Source of the DNA: Kurthia huakuii LAM0618 | GTDB lineage: Bacteria > Bacillota > Bacilli > Bacillales_A > Planococcaceae | Direction: 5' to 3' | Assembly (NCBI RefSeq): GCF_000505545.1 | Contig: NZ_AYTB01000015.1 | Coordinates: 186,001-250,000 of the forward strand | Length of the DNA: 64,000 nucleotides | Shown here: piece by piece, positions 26,603 to 35,465 of the stretch | Layout: each line of letters begins with the position of its first letter | Position numbering within the stretch: the stretch's first letter is position 1 | Position numbers and translations under genes: made by a program | Notes under the pieces: generated by a model | What the model was told of the DNA's origin: nothing | The model's database searches: none | Seen by the model: the letters and a program-made list of their open reading frames with translations, nothing else

Positions 26603-27370
26603 ATGTACGGAACAGTTTATTTAGTTGGCGCAGGCCCGGGAGACCCAAAGTTAATTACCGTAAAAGGGCTAGAGTGTATTCAGCAGGCAGATGTCATCGC
26701 ATATGATCGCCTTGTGAATAAGGAGTTGCTAGCACATGCGAAAGCTGATGCAGAGCTGATTTATTGCGGTAAGGAACCAGGGCGTCATCATTTTATTCAA
26801 GAGGAAATTCATCAATTGCTGATTGAAAAGGCCAAAGAAGGCAAAACGGTGACGCGTTTAAAAGGTGGCGATCCATTTGTTTTTGGACGCGGTGCAGAGG
26901 AAGCGGAAGTGTTGCGCGCAGAAGGGATTCGCTACGAGATCGTGCCGGGCATTACGGCAGGCATTGCGGCGCCAGCTTATGCGGGCATTTCAGTGACGCA
27001 TCGTGAGCTAGCATCAAGCTTTGCGATTATTACCGGGCATGGACGTGATTCAAAAGGCCAAGATACGATTAAATGGGAGCATATTGCGACAGGTATTGAT
27101 ACGCTCGCCTTTTATATGGGGGTTGGCAATTTACGCTATATTACTGGGCAATTAATGACATATGGTCGCGCTGGTACAACGCCGGTTGCAATTATTGAAA
27201 AAGGGACGACTGCTGAACAACGAACGATTACGTCAACGCTTGAACAAATTGCAGACGAAGCAGTCGCGCAGCACATTAAAAACCCAGCACTTGTGCTTGT
27301 TGGCGAGGTTGCGAGCTTACATGATACATTGGCATGGGTCGAGGAGGAAGCAAATTATGTCCATCATTGA
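26603..27370 (+). CDS. cobA: Uroporphyrinogen-III C-methyltransferase (SUMT)
   Basis: The 255-residue protein begins MYGTVYLVGAGPGDPKLITVKG and has YDRLVNKELL, RLKGGDPFVFGRGAEEAE and VPGITAGIAAPAYAGISVTHR, which are diagnostic for SUMT. It makes precorrin-2, the branch point to sirohaem and cobalamin. It is called cysG-A or cobA in related operons. It is a stand-alone SUMT without the CysG dehydrogenase part. Its end overlaps the next gene by 14 bases. Confidence 0.93.
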   Translation: MYGTVYLVGAGPGDPKLITVKGLECIQQADVIAYDRLVNKELLAHAKADAELIYCGKEPGRHHFIQEEIHQLLIEKAKEGKTVTRLKGGDPFVFGRGAEEAEVLRAEGIRYEIVPGITAGIAAPAYAGISVTHRELASSFAIITGHGRDSKGQDTIKWEHIATGIDTLAFYMGVGNLRYITGQLMTYGRAGTTPVAIIEKGTTAEQRTITSTLEQIADEAVAQHIKNPALVLVGEVASLHDTLAWVEEEANYVHH

Positions 27371-27917
27371 AGAAATTAAACAACGCCGTGCGATTCGTAA
27401 CTATGACGAGCGCAGCGTTGAAAAAGAAAAAATTGAGCAATTATTAGATGTGGCAACGTATGCACCGACAGACCGCTTACGCGAGCCATGGCATTTTTAC
27501 GTGCTCGGTGCCGACAAGAAAAAGGCTTATGAAAAACTAGCAACGACGTATTTAGAAGAACGTTTCCCAACGAAACCACATCTTGTTGAAAGTTCAATGA
27601 AAGTCGTACTTACAACGCCAACGGTTATTGTCGTAACAGCAAAGCAAGTAGAAGGTGATGCAGATGCTACCGAAGATGATATTTTTGCGACGAGCTGTGC
27701 GGTACATTCCATGTGGCTTGCAGCACGCGAATTAGGACTTGGCTTTGTGTGGCGCACACGCGGTGTTGGGCTTGTACATGATGCGCGTTTACCTGAATTT
27801 ATCGGTGCGAATAGTGATGAAAAAGTCATCGGCACAATTTTCATTGGCTACCCGACAGATGACGACGTCAAAGTAACAAAGCGTACACCATTTGAGGAAA
27901 AAACGACATGGCTGTAA
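27357..27917 (+). CDS. Nitroreductase-family flavoprotein, CbiY-like
   Basis: The 186-residue protein begins MSIIEEIKQRRAIRNYDERS and has APTDRLREPWHFYVLG, the FMN-binding start of the nitroreductase fold, and LGLGFVWRTRGVG. GAGGAGG is just upstream of the ATG at 27357, inside the sumT end. In B. megaterium a gene called cbiY holds this same place between cysG-A and btuR. A role in reducing cob(II)yrinate to cob(I)yrinate for BtuR is plausible but not shown. It is shorter than BluB and lacks obvious BluB-specific extensions. Confidence 0.75.
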   Translation: MSIIEEIKQRRAIRNYDERSVEKEKIEQLLDVATYAPTDRLREPWHFYVLGADKKKAYEKLATTYLEERFPTKPHLVESSMKVVLTTPTVIVVTAKQVEGDADATEDDIFATSCAVHSMWLAARELGLGFVWRTRGVGLVHDARLPEFIGANSDEKVIGTIFIGYPTDDDVKVTKRTPFEEKTTWL

Positions 27918-28447
27918 GACGCGGTTTATTGTTACTTTACACAGGCGAAGGCAAAGGAAAAACAACGGCTTCACTTGGCGTGACGTTACGTGCGCTTGGG
28001 CGAGGTCTTCATGTGGAATATTTACAGTTTATTAAAAATCCACAACGTACATATGGTGAACAAATCGCGCTCCAAAAGCTTGGCGTCGATATGAAGCAGA
28101 TGGGCATTGGTTTTACATGGACGAAAACGCCAGAGGAACACCGCGAAGCGCTTCAAAAAGCATGGGCGATTACGAAAGAAAAGCTGGCGGATGAGTCGAT
28201 TGATTTACTCGTGCTAGATGAGTTGAACAATGCACTAGCGATTTCAAAATTTCCAATTGATGATGTATTGCCACTGGCAGAAGTGGTCGAAGCCATTAAA
28301 AATCGCCCAGCGTCGATGCATGTGGTTGTGACAGGGCGGAGTGCCAAGCAGGAGCTTATCGACTTAGCGGACCTTGTCTCGACAATTGATGCGACAAAGC
28401 ATTATTATGAAGAAGGCATTCCAGCCGTAAAAGGACTCGAATTCTAA
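27908..28447 (+). CDS. btuR: Cob(I)yrinic acid a,c-diamide adenosyltransferase (BtuR/CobO)
   Basis: The 179-residue protein has the P-loop YTGEGKGKTTASLG (about 11-24), VEYLQFIKNP, a LLVLDELNNAL Walker-B-like segment and VVTGRSAKQELIDLADLVS. It transfers the adenosyl group from ATP to cobalt. Overlaps the nitroreductase gene by 10 bases. Confidence 0.93.
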   Translation: MAVRRGLLLLYTGEGKGKTTASLGVTLRALGRGLHVEYLQFIKNPQRTYGEQIALQKLGVDMKQMGIGFTWTKTPEEHREALQKAWAITKEKLADESIDLLVLDELNNALAISKFPIDDVLPLAEVVEAIKNRPASMHVVVTGRSAKQELIDLADLVSTIDATKHYYEEGIPAVKGLEF

Positions 28448-28460
28448 AGGGGGAATTCAC

Positions 28461-29957
28461 GTGACAGCAAAGGCAGTGATGATACAAGGGACTTCATCTG
28501 ATGTCGGAAAAAGTATGCTAGCGACGGCACTATGTCGCCATTTTTCAAATGCTGGGTTTCGCGTCGCACCGTTTAAATCGCAAAATATGGCGCTGAATTC
28601 ATTTGTGACAACAACGGGCGGTGAAATCGGGCGTGCGCAAGGGGTACAAGCAGAGGCGGCGCGCGTCGATGCAACGACCGATATGAATCCGATTTTATTA
28701 AAACCGAAGCATGATATGATGTCAGAAATTATCGTTCATGGTAAGCCTTATGTGGATATGACGGCGAGTGATTATCGCAATCGATTTGTCGATGAGGCGT
28801 TGCCGATTGCAGAGGCAGCCATTCAACGTTTGCAACAGGACTATGATGTTATCGTGCTAGAAGGCGCAGGTAGTCCCGCTGAAATTAATTTAAAGGCGCG
28901 CGACATTGCGAATATGAAAATGGCACATGCCGCGGATGCCGATGTATTGCTCGTTGCTGACATTGACCGTGGTGGTGTGTTTGCATCGATTGTTGGCACG
29001 CTGGCGCTACTTGATGCCGACGAACGAGCGCGTGTGAAAGGCATTATTATTAATAAATTTCGTGGCATGAAAGAGTTGCTTGATGATGGGCTTGTGTGGC
29101 TTGAAGATTATACAGGGATTCCGGTGCTTGGCGTTGTGCCGTATATGAATGTGCAAATTGAAGCGGAGGATTCACTGGCGTTATCGGCACTGCGTTTTAA
29201 AAAGCCGCAGCATGATGAATTTGACATTGATGTGGCAGTTATTCAGCTGCCGCGTATTTCAAACTTTACTGATATTGATCCGTTAATGGACGAGCCAGGC
29301 GTTGGCGTACGTTTTGTGAAAACGGCCGCTGCGTTTGGTAAGCCCGATGTCGTCATTATACCAGGTACGAAAAGTACGATTGATGACTTGCGCTGGTTGC
29401 GTGCAGAAGGGCTTGAAACGTGCATTTTAAATCATGCACAGCAGAAAAAGCAAACAATCGGTATTTGTGGTGGTTATCAAATGTTAGGTGAGCAATTACT
29501 TGACCCAGATGCGATTGAAGGCGATGGGCAACAGGAGGCAGGTCTTGCTTTGTTGCCAATTACGACGACCTTTGTCGGTGAAAAGCGTACCGTTCAAACG
29601 TCCGGCACGCGCTATGGCACAGAGCAAGTGCTGACTGGTTATGAAATTCATTTAGGGCGCACCGAGCGTATTGCAGACTGCGCGCCATTTTTATTATTAG
29701 ATGGTGGACGTACAGATGGCGCTGTATGCGACCATGTGCTCGGTACATATTTCCACGGTGTTTTTCACAATCGCGACTTTACGCGCGAGCTGGTTAACGC
29801 GTGGCGCACACAAAAGGGTCTAGCACCGTTATCAAGTGATGTGCAATCGGAAAAAGAACTGCGCGAACAAGCCTATAATATTGCCGCACAGCAATTTGAG
29901 CAAGCGGTCGATATGGATAAATTGTACGACATTATGGGGCTTGCGCGCGTACAGTAG
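28461..29957 (+). CDS. cobQ: Cobyric acid synthase CobQ/CbiP
   Basis: The 498-residue protein has the ATP-binding QGTSSDVGKSMLATALCR start, FKSQNMALNSFVT, EGAGSPAEINL and a glutamine amidotransferase half with Cys336 in GICGGYQMLGE and the TYFHGVFHN His. It amidates side chains b, d, e and g. The GTG start has AAGGGGG upstream. It is the last gene of the cobalamin operon in this window. CbiB, CobU, CobS and CobT are not seen. Confidence 0.94.
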   Translation: MTAKAVMIQGTSSDVGKSMLATALCRHFSNAGFRVAPFKSQNMALNSFVTTTGGEIGRAQGVQAEAARVDATTDMNPILLKPKHDMMSEIIVHGKPYVDMTASDYRNRFVDEALPIAEAAIQRLQQDYDVIVLEGAGSPAEINLKARDIANMKMAHAADADVLLVADIDRGGVFASIVGTLALLDADERARVKGIIINKFRGMKELLDDGLVWLEDYTGIPVLGVVPYMNVQIEAEDSLALSALRFKKPQHDEFDIDVAVIQLPRISNFTDIDPLMDEPGVGVRFVKTAAAFGKPDVVIIPGTKSTIDDLRWLRAEGLETCILNHAQQKKQTIGICGGYQMLGEQLLDPDAIEGDGQQEAGLALLPITTTFVGEKRTVQTSGTRYGTEQVLTGYEIHLGRTERIADCAPFLLLDGGRTDGAVCDHVLGTYFHGVFHNRDFTRELVNAWRTQKGLAPLSSDVQSEKELREQAYNIAAQQFEQAVDMDKLYDIMGLARVQ

Positions 29958-29964
29958 ACATCGG

Positions 29965-29994
29965 AGATTACGTGAAAGCGTAGTCTTTTTTGTT
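29965..29994 (+). terminator. Terminator of the cobalamin operon
   Basis: Arms AGATTACG and CGTAGTCT with one wobble pair, then TTTTTTG, 8 bases after the cobQ stop. Confidence 0.65.
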
Positions 29995-30099
29995 TATTCA
30001 TAATGTGCCGCTTGACTGCGAACGCATGTTTCCATTATTATAGTTGTAAGGGAATAATTGTAAATGGGTGAAGGTCAACAGAAACAAGGAGTGATGTGT

Positions 30100-30669
30100 A
30101 TGTTGACAGAATCACAATTGAAGGCGCTTATTCGCGGTGAACGTATAAGTAGTCGGCATCCGTATGATACAGCAGATGAGCAAGCGTTCGTGAATTATTT
30201 ACAGTTCATTCAAGCAGAAATGGCACGTAGCGGTATCCAGTGTCGTGTATCAGAAAATCATTTTGGGGATAGTTATGCTTCCTATGTACAACTACTCTGC
30301 TATGAACATGAGCACCAAATTGTCGTAGGGCGCGAAGAAACGATTAATGGGCTTCATGTACTAATTAGCTTTCTTGCGCCTATTGTGTTAATTGGTCAAG
30401 GTGAAGAAATTACGCTGTACGGAGACGATGGTGAGCTTGAAGGAGGAAGTTATTCGATACTTTCAGAGCCATCAGAACTTGTGTTACCGACCACGTCGCT
30501 GAAACAATTAGCACAAAAAATGGAGCGTTTGTTCATGAAGCATCATTTTACAATTTTACACAAAGAAGATGTCGAGAAACCGTTACCATTTAAGGCGAAA
30601 ATTCCAACGATTTTTCGCAGACCACGCGGCTATTTAATTTGGGACGCGATTTTCTACTGGAAGATTTAA
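30100..30669 (+). CDS. Unrecognised soluble protein
   Basis: The 189-residue protein has no signal peptide or membrane helix. It has mixed alpha/beta composition and ends RRPRGYLIWDAIFYWKI. AAGGAGTGA lies 7 bases before the ATG at 30100. It is followed within a few bases by a DUF3885-like remnant, and the cluster of small GNAT and unknown genes here looks accessory. No family could be assigned. Confidence 0.55.
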   Translation: MLTESQLKALIRGERISSRHPYDTADEQAFVNYLQFIQAEMARSGIQCRVSENHFGDSYASYVQLLCYEHEHQIVVGREETINGLHVLISFLAPIVLIGQGEEITLYGDDGELEGGSYSILSEPSELVLPTTSLKQLAQKMERLFMKHHFTILHKEDVEKPLPFKAKIPTIFRRPRGYLIWDAIFYWKI

Positions 30670-30670
30670 C

Positions 30671-30910
30671 GTACAATTCAACATGAAGAGCTACCGAATG
30701 TTACGCTGCAACGAGCTGTTTTTTACAACAATGAGCTTGCGTTGTGTTTTGAACTCGGCGAAGGTCTTATCAAGAGTCCGGCTATTTGCCGCGTGTCTAT
30801 GAGAAGGCGATAACATTATTTGAGGCATTGCATGATGCGACAGATGATTTATTTTTAGTAATCGATAATTATGAAGAAAAGAAAACATCTGTTTTTTTAA
30901 ATTTTAGCAT
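30671..30910 (+). pseudogene. Remnant of a DUF3885-like gene, frameshifted
   Basis: One frame reads VFYNNELALCFELGEG and then drifts into nonsense with a stop at about 30800. The next frame picks up at about 30780 with GYLPRVYEKAITLFEALHDA and then TDDLFLVIDNYEEK. The two parts fit the DUF3885 pattern (FxLG, then Y-RAxxLFxxxF then DDLFLVV). There is no start codon, and a frameshift of a few bases lies at about 30765-30778. Confidence 0.55.
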
Positions 30911-30922
30911 GGAGGTTAGTGT

Positions 30923-31459
30923 GTGTATCGCGATCAAAATTTAGTCATTCGTCCAATTGAAGAAAAGGATTTACAACGTATTTGGGCATTAGAGTTTAAA
31001 GAACAAAATCCTGAATGGAAAAAGTGGAATGCGCCGTATTATCCGCATAAAACGATGTCACTTGACGCGTTTTTAGCGTCTCGTGAACAATGGGTGCATC
31101 ATGATCGGCGCTTTGCGATTGAAATCGATGGTATCGTATGTGGCACCGTATCGTATTATTGGGAGCATGAACCATCCAAGTGGTTAGAGATGGGGATTCT
31201 TTTTTACGAAAGTGGAAACTGGGGACAAGGGTTAGGCACGCGTACATTGAAACTTTGGATAAATCATTTGTTTCAGACAATGCCGCTGATGCGCGTTGGT
31301 TTTACGACATGGTCTGGTAATGAACGAATGATTCGTGTCGGTGAAAAGTTAGGGATGCAAATAGAGGCACGTATTCGAAAAGTACGTTATTATGAAGGGC
31401 AGTATTATGATTCCATCCGCATGGGTATACTGCGTGAGGAGTGGCAGCAATGGCGTTAG
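30923..31459 (+). CDS. GNAT family N-acetyltransferase, RimJ/RimL-like
   Basis: The 178-residue protein has LVIRPIEEKDLQRIW at the start, the acetyl-CoA loop SGNWGQGLGTRTLKLW (about 100) and the C-terminal NERMIRVGEKLGMQIEARIRK, which fits the ribosomal-protein acetyltransferase group. The GTG start is chosen because GGAGG ends 7 bases upstream and no ATG fits. Overlaps the next gene by 10 bases. Confidence 0.8.
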   Translation: MYRDQNLVIRPIEEKDLQRIWALEFKEQNPEWKKWNAPYYPHKTMSLDAFLASREQWVHHDRRFAIEIDGIVCGTVSYYWEHEPSKWLEMGILFYESGNWGQGLGTRTLKLWINHLFQTMPLMRVGFTTWSGNERMIRVGEKLGMQIEARIRKVRYYEGQYYDSIRMGILREEWQQWR

Positions 31460-31767
31460 TACATGAGTTTGGCATCATTGATGATTTGACAGAGTTAGGC
31501 TATGAACAGCTAAAACCACAGTGTATTGTAGTGGACGATGATAATATCCTACCAATCATTACGTCATTCTCAATCATGCGAACGTATACGCATGCACTTC
31601 ATCATGAAGGGCTTGGTTTGAATTATTATGGAATAACGATTATTCCACCATCATCATTGGCGACATTTTTAGATATTATTATGCCAGTGAAGCAACTGAG
31701 CGAATTGTCAGCAATGATTATAGAGGCACAGCGCAAGCAGCAATATATGATCCATTTTGGTGTTTAA
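31450..31767 (+). CDS. Unrecognised 105-residue protein
   Basis: ATG 31450 is preferred to GTG 31441 because GAGGAG ends 8 bases before it. The protein is soluble with a compact core (GLGLNYYGITIIPPSS) and an amphipathic C-terminus. It overlaps the GNAT gene and is probably co-translated. Function unknown. Confidence 0.5.
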   Translation: MALVHEFGIIDDLTELGYEQLKPQCIVVDDDNILPIITSFSIMRTYTHALHHEGLGLNYYGITIIPPSSLATFLDIIMPVKQLSELSAMIIEAQRKQQYMIHFGV

Positions 31768-31829
31768 GAGCTTAAAATGAAACATTTCCTCGCCATCATT
31801 CGTAGAATACGCATGCAAGGAGGCATTTT

Positions 31830-32072
31830 ATGAAAATTTTTAATCTAATTGGCTTCATACTCATGAGCATTTTAACGATTTACGTCGTCGTATCATTTTT
31901 CACATTACAAAAAGGCTTTAATCTGCCGATGTGGGGACAAATTGTGTTAGCGCTTGTGCTATTGATTGTTGTATTGAATCAATTCCGCGTGAAAAATAAG
32001 GTGATGGGTGCGATTAGTATCGTCGGTCTGATTATTATTGTTGCGAGTATTCTCGTAACGGCTATTTATTAA
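31830..32072 (+). CDS. Small membrane protein with three helices
   Basis: The 80-residue protein has hydrophobic segments at about 5-25, 36-49 and 56-78 with a basic RVKNK turn between the last two. AAGGAGG lies 6 bases before the ATG, and a strong terminator follows at once. It is a stand-alone gene. Family not recognised. Confidence 0.6.
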   Translation: MKIFNLIGFILMSILTIYVVVSFFTLQKGFNLPMWGQIVLALVLLIVVLNQFRVKNKVMGAISIVGLIIIVASILVTAIY

Positions 32073-32112
32073 AAAAAGGAGAAATCGCCACATGAGCGAT
32101 TTCTCCTTTTTT
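32073..32112 (+). terminator. Intrinsic terminator
   Basis: Arms AAAAGGAGAAATCGC and GCGATTTCTCCTTTT around a 7-base loop, then TT. Confidence 0.85.
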
Positions 32113-32276
32113 AAGCTGTTTTTTTCTGTTCTTTCAGTACAAATAACTTCCTCCGACTAGCCATGCTCACGAATCCGCTTGAAGTGGGGTATGAATGCGT
32201 ATTTTTGCGGTGCTTAAAAGTGGATAACGAACGTTTGTTTGTGTTAAACTAGATGACAAACAAGGAGGTGTTCGCC

Positions 32277-33225
32277 ATGCTCTACAAAGCGTATCCATTC
32301 TGTCTCTATCCGAACAAAGACCAACAAGCGTTGATTCATCAAACGCACGGCCATTGTCGTTTTGTCTATAACCACTTTCTTGAATTGTGGCATACAGCCT
32401 ATAAAGAAGAAGGAAAAGGCTTAAATCGTTCCAGTATGTCTAAAATGCTGACAAAGCTGAAAAAACAAGACGACACTGCCTGGTTACGCCATGTAGATAG
32501 TGTGGCTTTACAAACTTCCTGTGAACATTTGATCGATGCATTCGGTCGTTTTTTCAAGAAACAAAACCGTTATCCGCGTTTTAAAAGTAAGAAAAACCCG
32601 GTACAAAGCTATACGACTAAAAATACAAATGACAATATCGCGATTGTCGGTAACAAAATCAAGTTACCTAAACTAGGACGCGTCAAATTCAAACAAACAC
32701 GCGCGCTCGAAGGACGGATGATGCGCGCAACGAAAACTTTCACGCCGTTACGAACAAGCGAAAAAAGACAAGCGGGATGTACGTGACTGCATGAACTACC
32801 AAAAACAACGTCGCAAAGTGGCGCGTTTACGTGAAAAAGTGGCGTTTCAGCGAGAGGACTTCTTACACAAGTTGACGACGGCATTCATTCGTCAGTACGA
32901 TGTCATTTGCGTCGAAGATTTAAACACTAAAGGCATGCTGAAAAATCACAAACTAGCAAAAGCGATTCGTGACGTGTCGTGGTCTTCGTTTGTGCAAAAA
33001 CAGATGTACAAAGCGAAGTGGTATGGCCGAACAATTGTGAAAATCAATCGCTTCTTCCCATCAAGCCAACTGTGCCATGTATGTGGGCACCGTGATGGCA
33101 AAAAACCATTAGCTATTCGCGAGTGGGTCTGTCCATCCTGCCATACGACCCTCGACCGCGACATCAATGCGAGTCGCAACATTTTAGCAGAAGGATTACG
33201 CCTTTTCGAAGCAACCCAACCGTAG
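32277..33225 (+). pseudogene. tnpB: IS200/IS605-type tnpB with an internal deletion
   Basis: The first part (ATG 32277, AAGGAGG upstream) reads YPFCLYPNKDQQALIHQTHG and NRYPRFKSKKN up to KLGRVKFKQTRALEGRMMRAT, a normal TnpB start. It then breaks at about 32724-32735. Another frame continues from KLSRRYEQAKKDKR to VICVEDLNTKGML (RuvC-II Glu), a zinc ribbon CHVCG and CPSC, and DRDINASRNI (RuvC-III Asp). About 60 residues that include the first RuvC aspartate are missing. The shared GCGCAACGA at the join suggests deletion between short repeats. No tnpA is present. The nuclease should be inactive. Confidence 0.88.
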
Positions 33226-33353
33226 GGACTACGGGGCTCGCCTACTAAAAAAGTGAAGCCGCTGTTTCGAGCAAGTAGGAACAAGCAGGCACTGTTCGTA
33301 GGAATCCCTCATTTCAAGCGAGCTCGTGAAAACGCTAAGTGGGGGTAGTTCAA
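33226..33353 (+). mobile_element. Right end of the IS605-like element, possible omega-RNA region
   Basis: After the tnpB stop the sequence can fold several times: GTAGG with CCTAC, then AATCCCTC with GTGGGGG around GCGAGCTCGTGAAAACGC. It ends GTAGTTCAATCAA, which resembles IS200/IS605 right ends. This region together with the tnpB 3' end is where the guide-RNA scaffold of TnpB lies in known elements. The exact cut position is inference. Confidence 0.5.
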
Positions 33354-33359
33354 TCAACA

Positions 33360-33440
33360 TCATGGGACAATTTTAGCTCACGCATGATTGCTGAAAAACT
33401 AGCGATGCAACGCATTGGCTTTGATATTACAATTAATTAA
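33360..33440 (+). pseudogene. C-terminal GNAT-like fragment next to the IS right end
   Basis: One frame reads SWDNFSSRMIAEKLAMQRIG followed by FDITIN and TAA at 33438-33440. N-x-x-S-x-x-x-A-E-K-L-x-M-Q-R-I-G is the usual last motif of GNAT enzymes. It has no start and abuts the right end of the IS605-like element, so the element or a linked deletion probably removed the rest. It overlaps the end of the TetR gene by 8 bases. Confidence 0.45.
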
Positions 33441-34050
33441 TTGGTGCTAATGCACGCAATAACATGTCTTTTAACGCGCTCATTTGAATGTCAAAATGAG
33501 CGTTTTTTTGTGCAAAGGCGAGCGTTTGATCCTTGGCGACTTTCATACTCATATAGCTAAAGGTCGTAACGGCTGTATGAACCGACACCTTTAAATCAAG
33601 GGATGTATTAAACGAATGGTCGCGCGTACCAGCATCAATAATATGCTCGACAACATCGCTAAATAATTCACTAGAGGCTGGTATATCTAATCCTTCAACT
33701 GCAGCTAAATATTCCGTAGCCTCTAAATAACGCACGAGCTTTTGTGTGATTTCGGGCGTTGTCGCGATAAAATAGTTAAACATTCTTTCGAGTTTATCGT
33801 ATGCGCTCAGTGGCAGCACCTTAATTTTTTGCATATCGCGTCCCGCTTCTTGCATAAAGCGCTCCATTACTGCTAAAATCACCGCTGATTTATTCGCAAA
33901 ATAACGGAACAACGTTGCATTGCTGACATCCGCTTCTTTCGCGATTTCAAGCATTTGCACCGAGCCGATACCATGCGTCAAAAATAATGTATAGGCCGCA
34001 TCAACAATTTTTTCGTGACGGACATTTTTGGCTTGTTGTCTCGTTGTCAT
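33433..34050 (-). CDS. TetR family regulator, divergent from an aldehyde dehydrogenase
   Basis: The 205-residue protein has the TetR helix-turn-helix: IVDAAYTLFLTHGIGSVQML and then EADVSNATLFRYFANKSAV (about 15-57). The ligand-binding part is not recognisable. Its gene diverges from the dehydrogenase gene with a 14-bp perfect palindrome between them, so it probably represses both. Confidence 0.88.
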   Translation of the reverse strand: MTTRQQAKNVRHEKIVDAAYTLFLTHGIGSVQMLEIAKEADVSNATLFRYFANKSAVILAVMERFMQEAGRDMQKIKVLPLSAYDKLERMFNYFIATTPEITQKLVRYLEATEYLAAVEGLDIPASSELFSDVVEHIIDAGTRDHSFNTSLDLKVSVHTAVTTFSYMSMKVAKDQTLAFAQKNAHFDIQMSALKDMLLRALAPIN

Positions 34051-34082
34051 ATTTTTTTACCTCTTTTCGTATGTTAAAACTT

Positions 34083-34096
34083 GAGAGTCGACTCTC
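34083..34096. promoter_or_regulatory. Probable TetR operator
   Basis: GAGAGTCGACTCTC is a perfect 14-bp palindrome 32 bases upstream of the TetR start and 44 bases upstream of the dehydrogenase start. Confidence 0.65.
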
Positions 34097-34140
34097 TTTA
34101 TTTTATAATAAATTTAAACAATTGGAAAGGGTGAGCTAAA

Positions 34141-35463
34141 ATGATACAAGTTGCAGTAGAAAAGATACATGATATTTTTGATAAACAAATGAAACATCAA
34201 TGGAAGATGCGTCAAACGACCGCCACTGAGCGCATTGAAATGCTGGAGCGTTTAAAGGCGAATATTTTAGCGCGCTTAGAAGATTTAATTGCTGCAAGCA
34301 TTCAAGATTACAAAACACCGCGTTTGACGGCTGAGCATCAAATTTATGCCGCAACCGAAGCGATTGATTATGCGTGTGCACATGTTGAGGAATGGATGAA
34401 GCCAGAGCGCGTTGAAAAGCCAGCAGATGGTAAAGGGGCTTACATTTTATACGAATCACGCGGTACCGTTTGCATTTTCGGCACGTGGAATTCACCGATG
34501 TCGGTAACAATTCATCCATTAACAGAGGCGCTTGCGGCAGGGAACTGCGTAGTCATTAAGCCAAGTGAATTTAATCCTCATTATAATGCTGTGTTACAAG
34601 AAATTGTTGATGCGACATTTGATGAGCAGCAAGTGGCGTTTGTACAAGGGGAAGCGGAAACGTCTGAGCAACTATTAAAATTACCATTTAGCCATTTCTT
34701 TTTCACAGGAAGTCCACGTGTTGGCAAAATTGTGATGAAAGAAGCGGCCAATCATTTGTCAGCAGTAACATTAGAGCTTGGCGGTAAGTCACCAGTTGTG
34801 ATTGATAAAGGCTATGATGTTGCAAAAGCAGCGCAGTCATTAGCATTTGGAAAAGTGCTGATGGGTGGACAGTTCTGTATTTGTCCAGATTACTTATTCG
34901 TTCATGAGGATGATGTCGAGGTATTTGCGGCAGCATATCGCGCGACAACACAAGGTTTATTGTATGATAACGGTGAAATTCGCACAACCGAGCGTACGCA
35001 AATTGTCAATGAAGCGCATTTCAATCGCTTAAAGAATTTGTATGATGATGCGCTTGCAAAAGGAGCTGTCGTATTAAGTGGTGGCACATTTGACGTTGCC
35101 AATCGCTTGATTGAGCCGACGCTACTTGGCGATGTAACCGAGGATATGCATATCGCGCATGAGGAAATCTTTGGTCCGTTAACATTTTTGAAAACGTATA
35201 CATCGCTTGATGGGGTATTGCAGTATATTCAGCAGCGCCCAAAACCGCTTGCGATGTATATTTTTAGTGATGATGAAGCGTTCCAACAACGTTGCTTACA
35301 CTACACATCATCAGGTGGTGTGACAATCAATGGTATCGTGCAGCACAATACGTATATGGAGTTGCCATTTGGTGGCGTCAATAATTCAGGTCTTGGTAAC
35401 TTCCACGGTATTCATGGCTTTAAAACATTCTCACATGCGCGCGCCGTATTTGAAGCGTATTAA
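34141..35463 (+). CDS. Aldehyde dehydrogenase, class 3 / coniferyl-aldehyde type
   Basis: The 440-residue protein is short for the superfamily, as in the class 3 group (YwdH-like). It has GTWNSPMSVTIHPLTEALAAGN, FTGSPRVGKIVMKEAANH, the general base Glu in TLELGGKSP, and the catalytic Cys in GGQFCICPDY, where most relatives have GQTCIAPDY. EEIFGPLTFLKTY and PFGGVNNSGLGNFHG follow. It oxidises fatty or aromatic aldehydes with NAD(P). AAAGGGTGA precedes the ATG. Likely controlled by the divergent TetR. Confidence 0.9.
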   Translation: MIQVAVEKIHDIFDKQMKHQWKMRQTTATERIEMLERLKANILARLEDLIAASIQDYKTPRLTAEHQIYAATEAIDYACAHVEEWMKPERVEKPADGKGAYILYESRGTVCIFGTWNSPMSVTIHPLTEALAAGNCVVIKPSEFNPHYNAVLQEIVDATFDEQQVAFVQGEAETSEQLLKLPFSHFFFTGSPRVGKIVMKEAANHLSAVTLELGGKSPVVIDKGYDVAKAAQSLAFGKVLMGGQFCICPDYLFVHEDDVEVFAAAYRATTQGLLYDNGEIRTTERTQIVNEAHFNRLKNLYDDALAKGAVVLSGGTFDVANRLIEPTLLGDVTEDMHIAHEEIFGPLTFLKTYTSLDGVLQYIQQRPKPLAMYIFSDDEAFQQRCLHYTSSGGVTINGIVQHNTYMELPFGGVNNSGLGNFHGIHGFKTFSHARAVFEAY

Positions 35464-35465
35464 CC

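Noticed and set aside
32221-32240. LexA/DinR-like box CGAAC-GTTT-GTT upstream of tnpB
   Set aside because: Two positions deviate from the consensus and a damaged tnpB is not a sensible SOS target; treated as chance.
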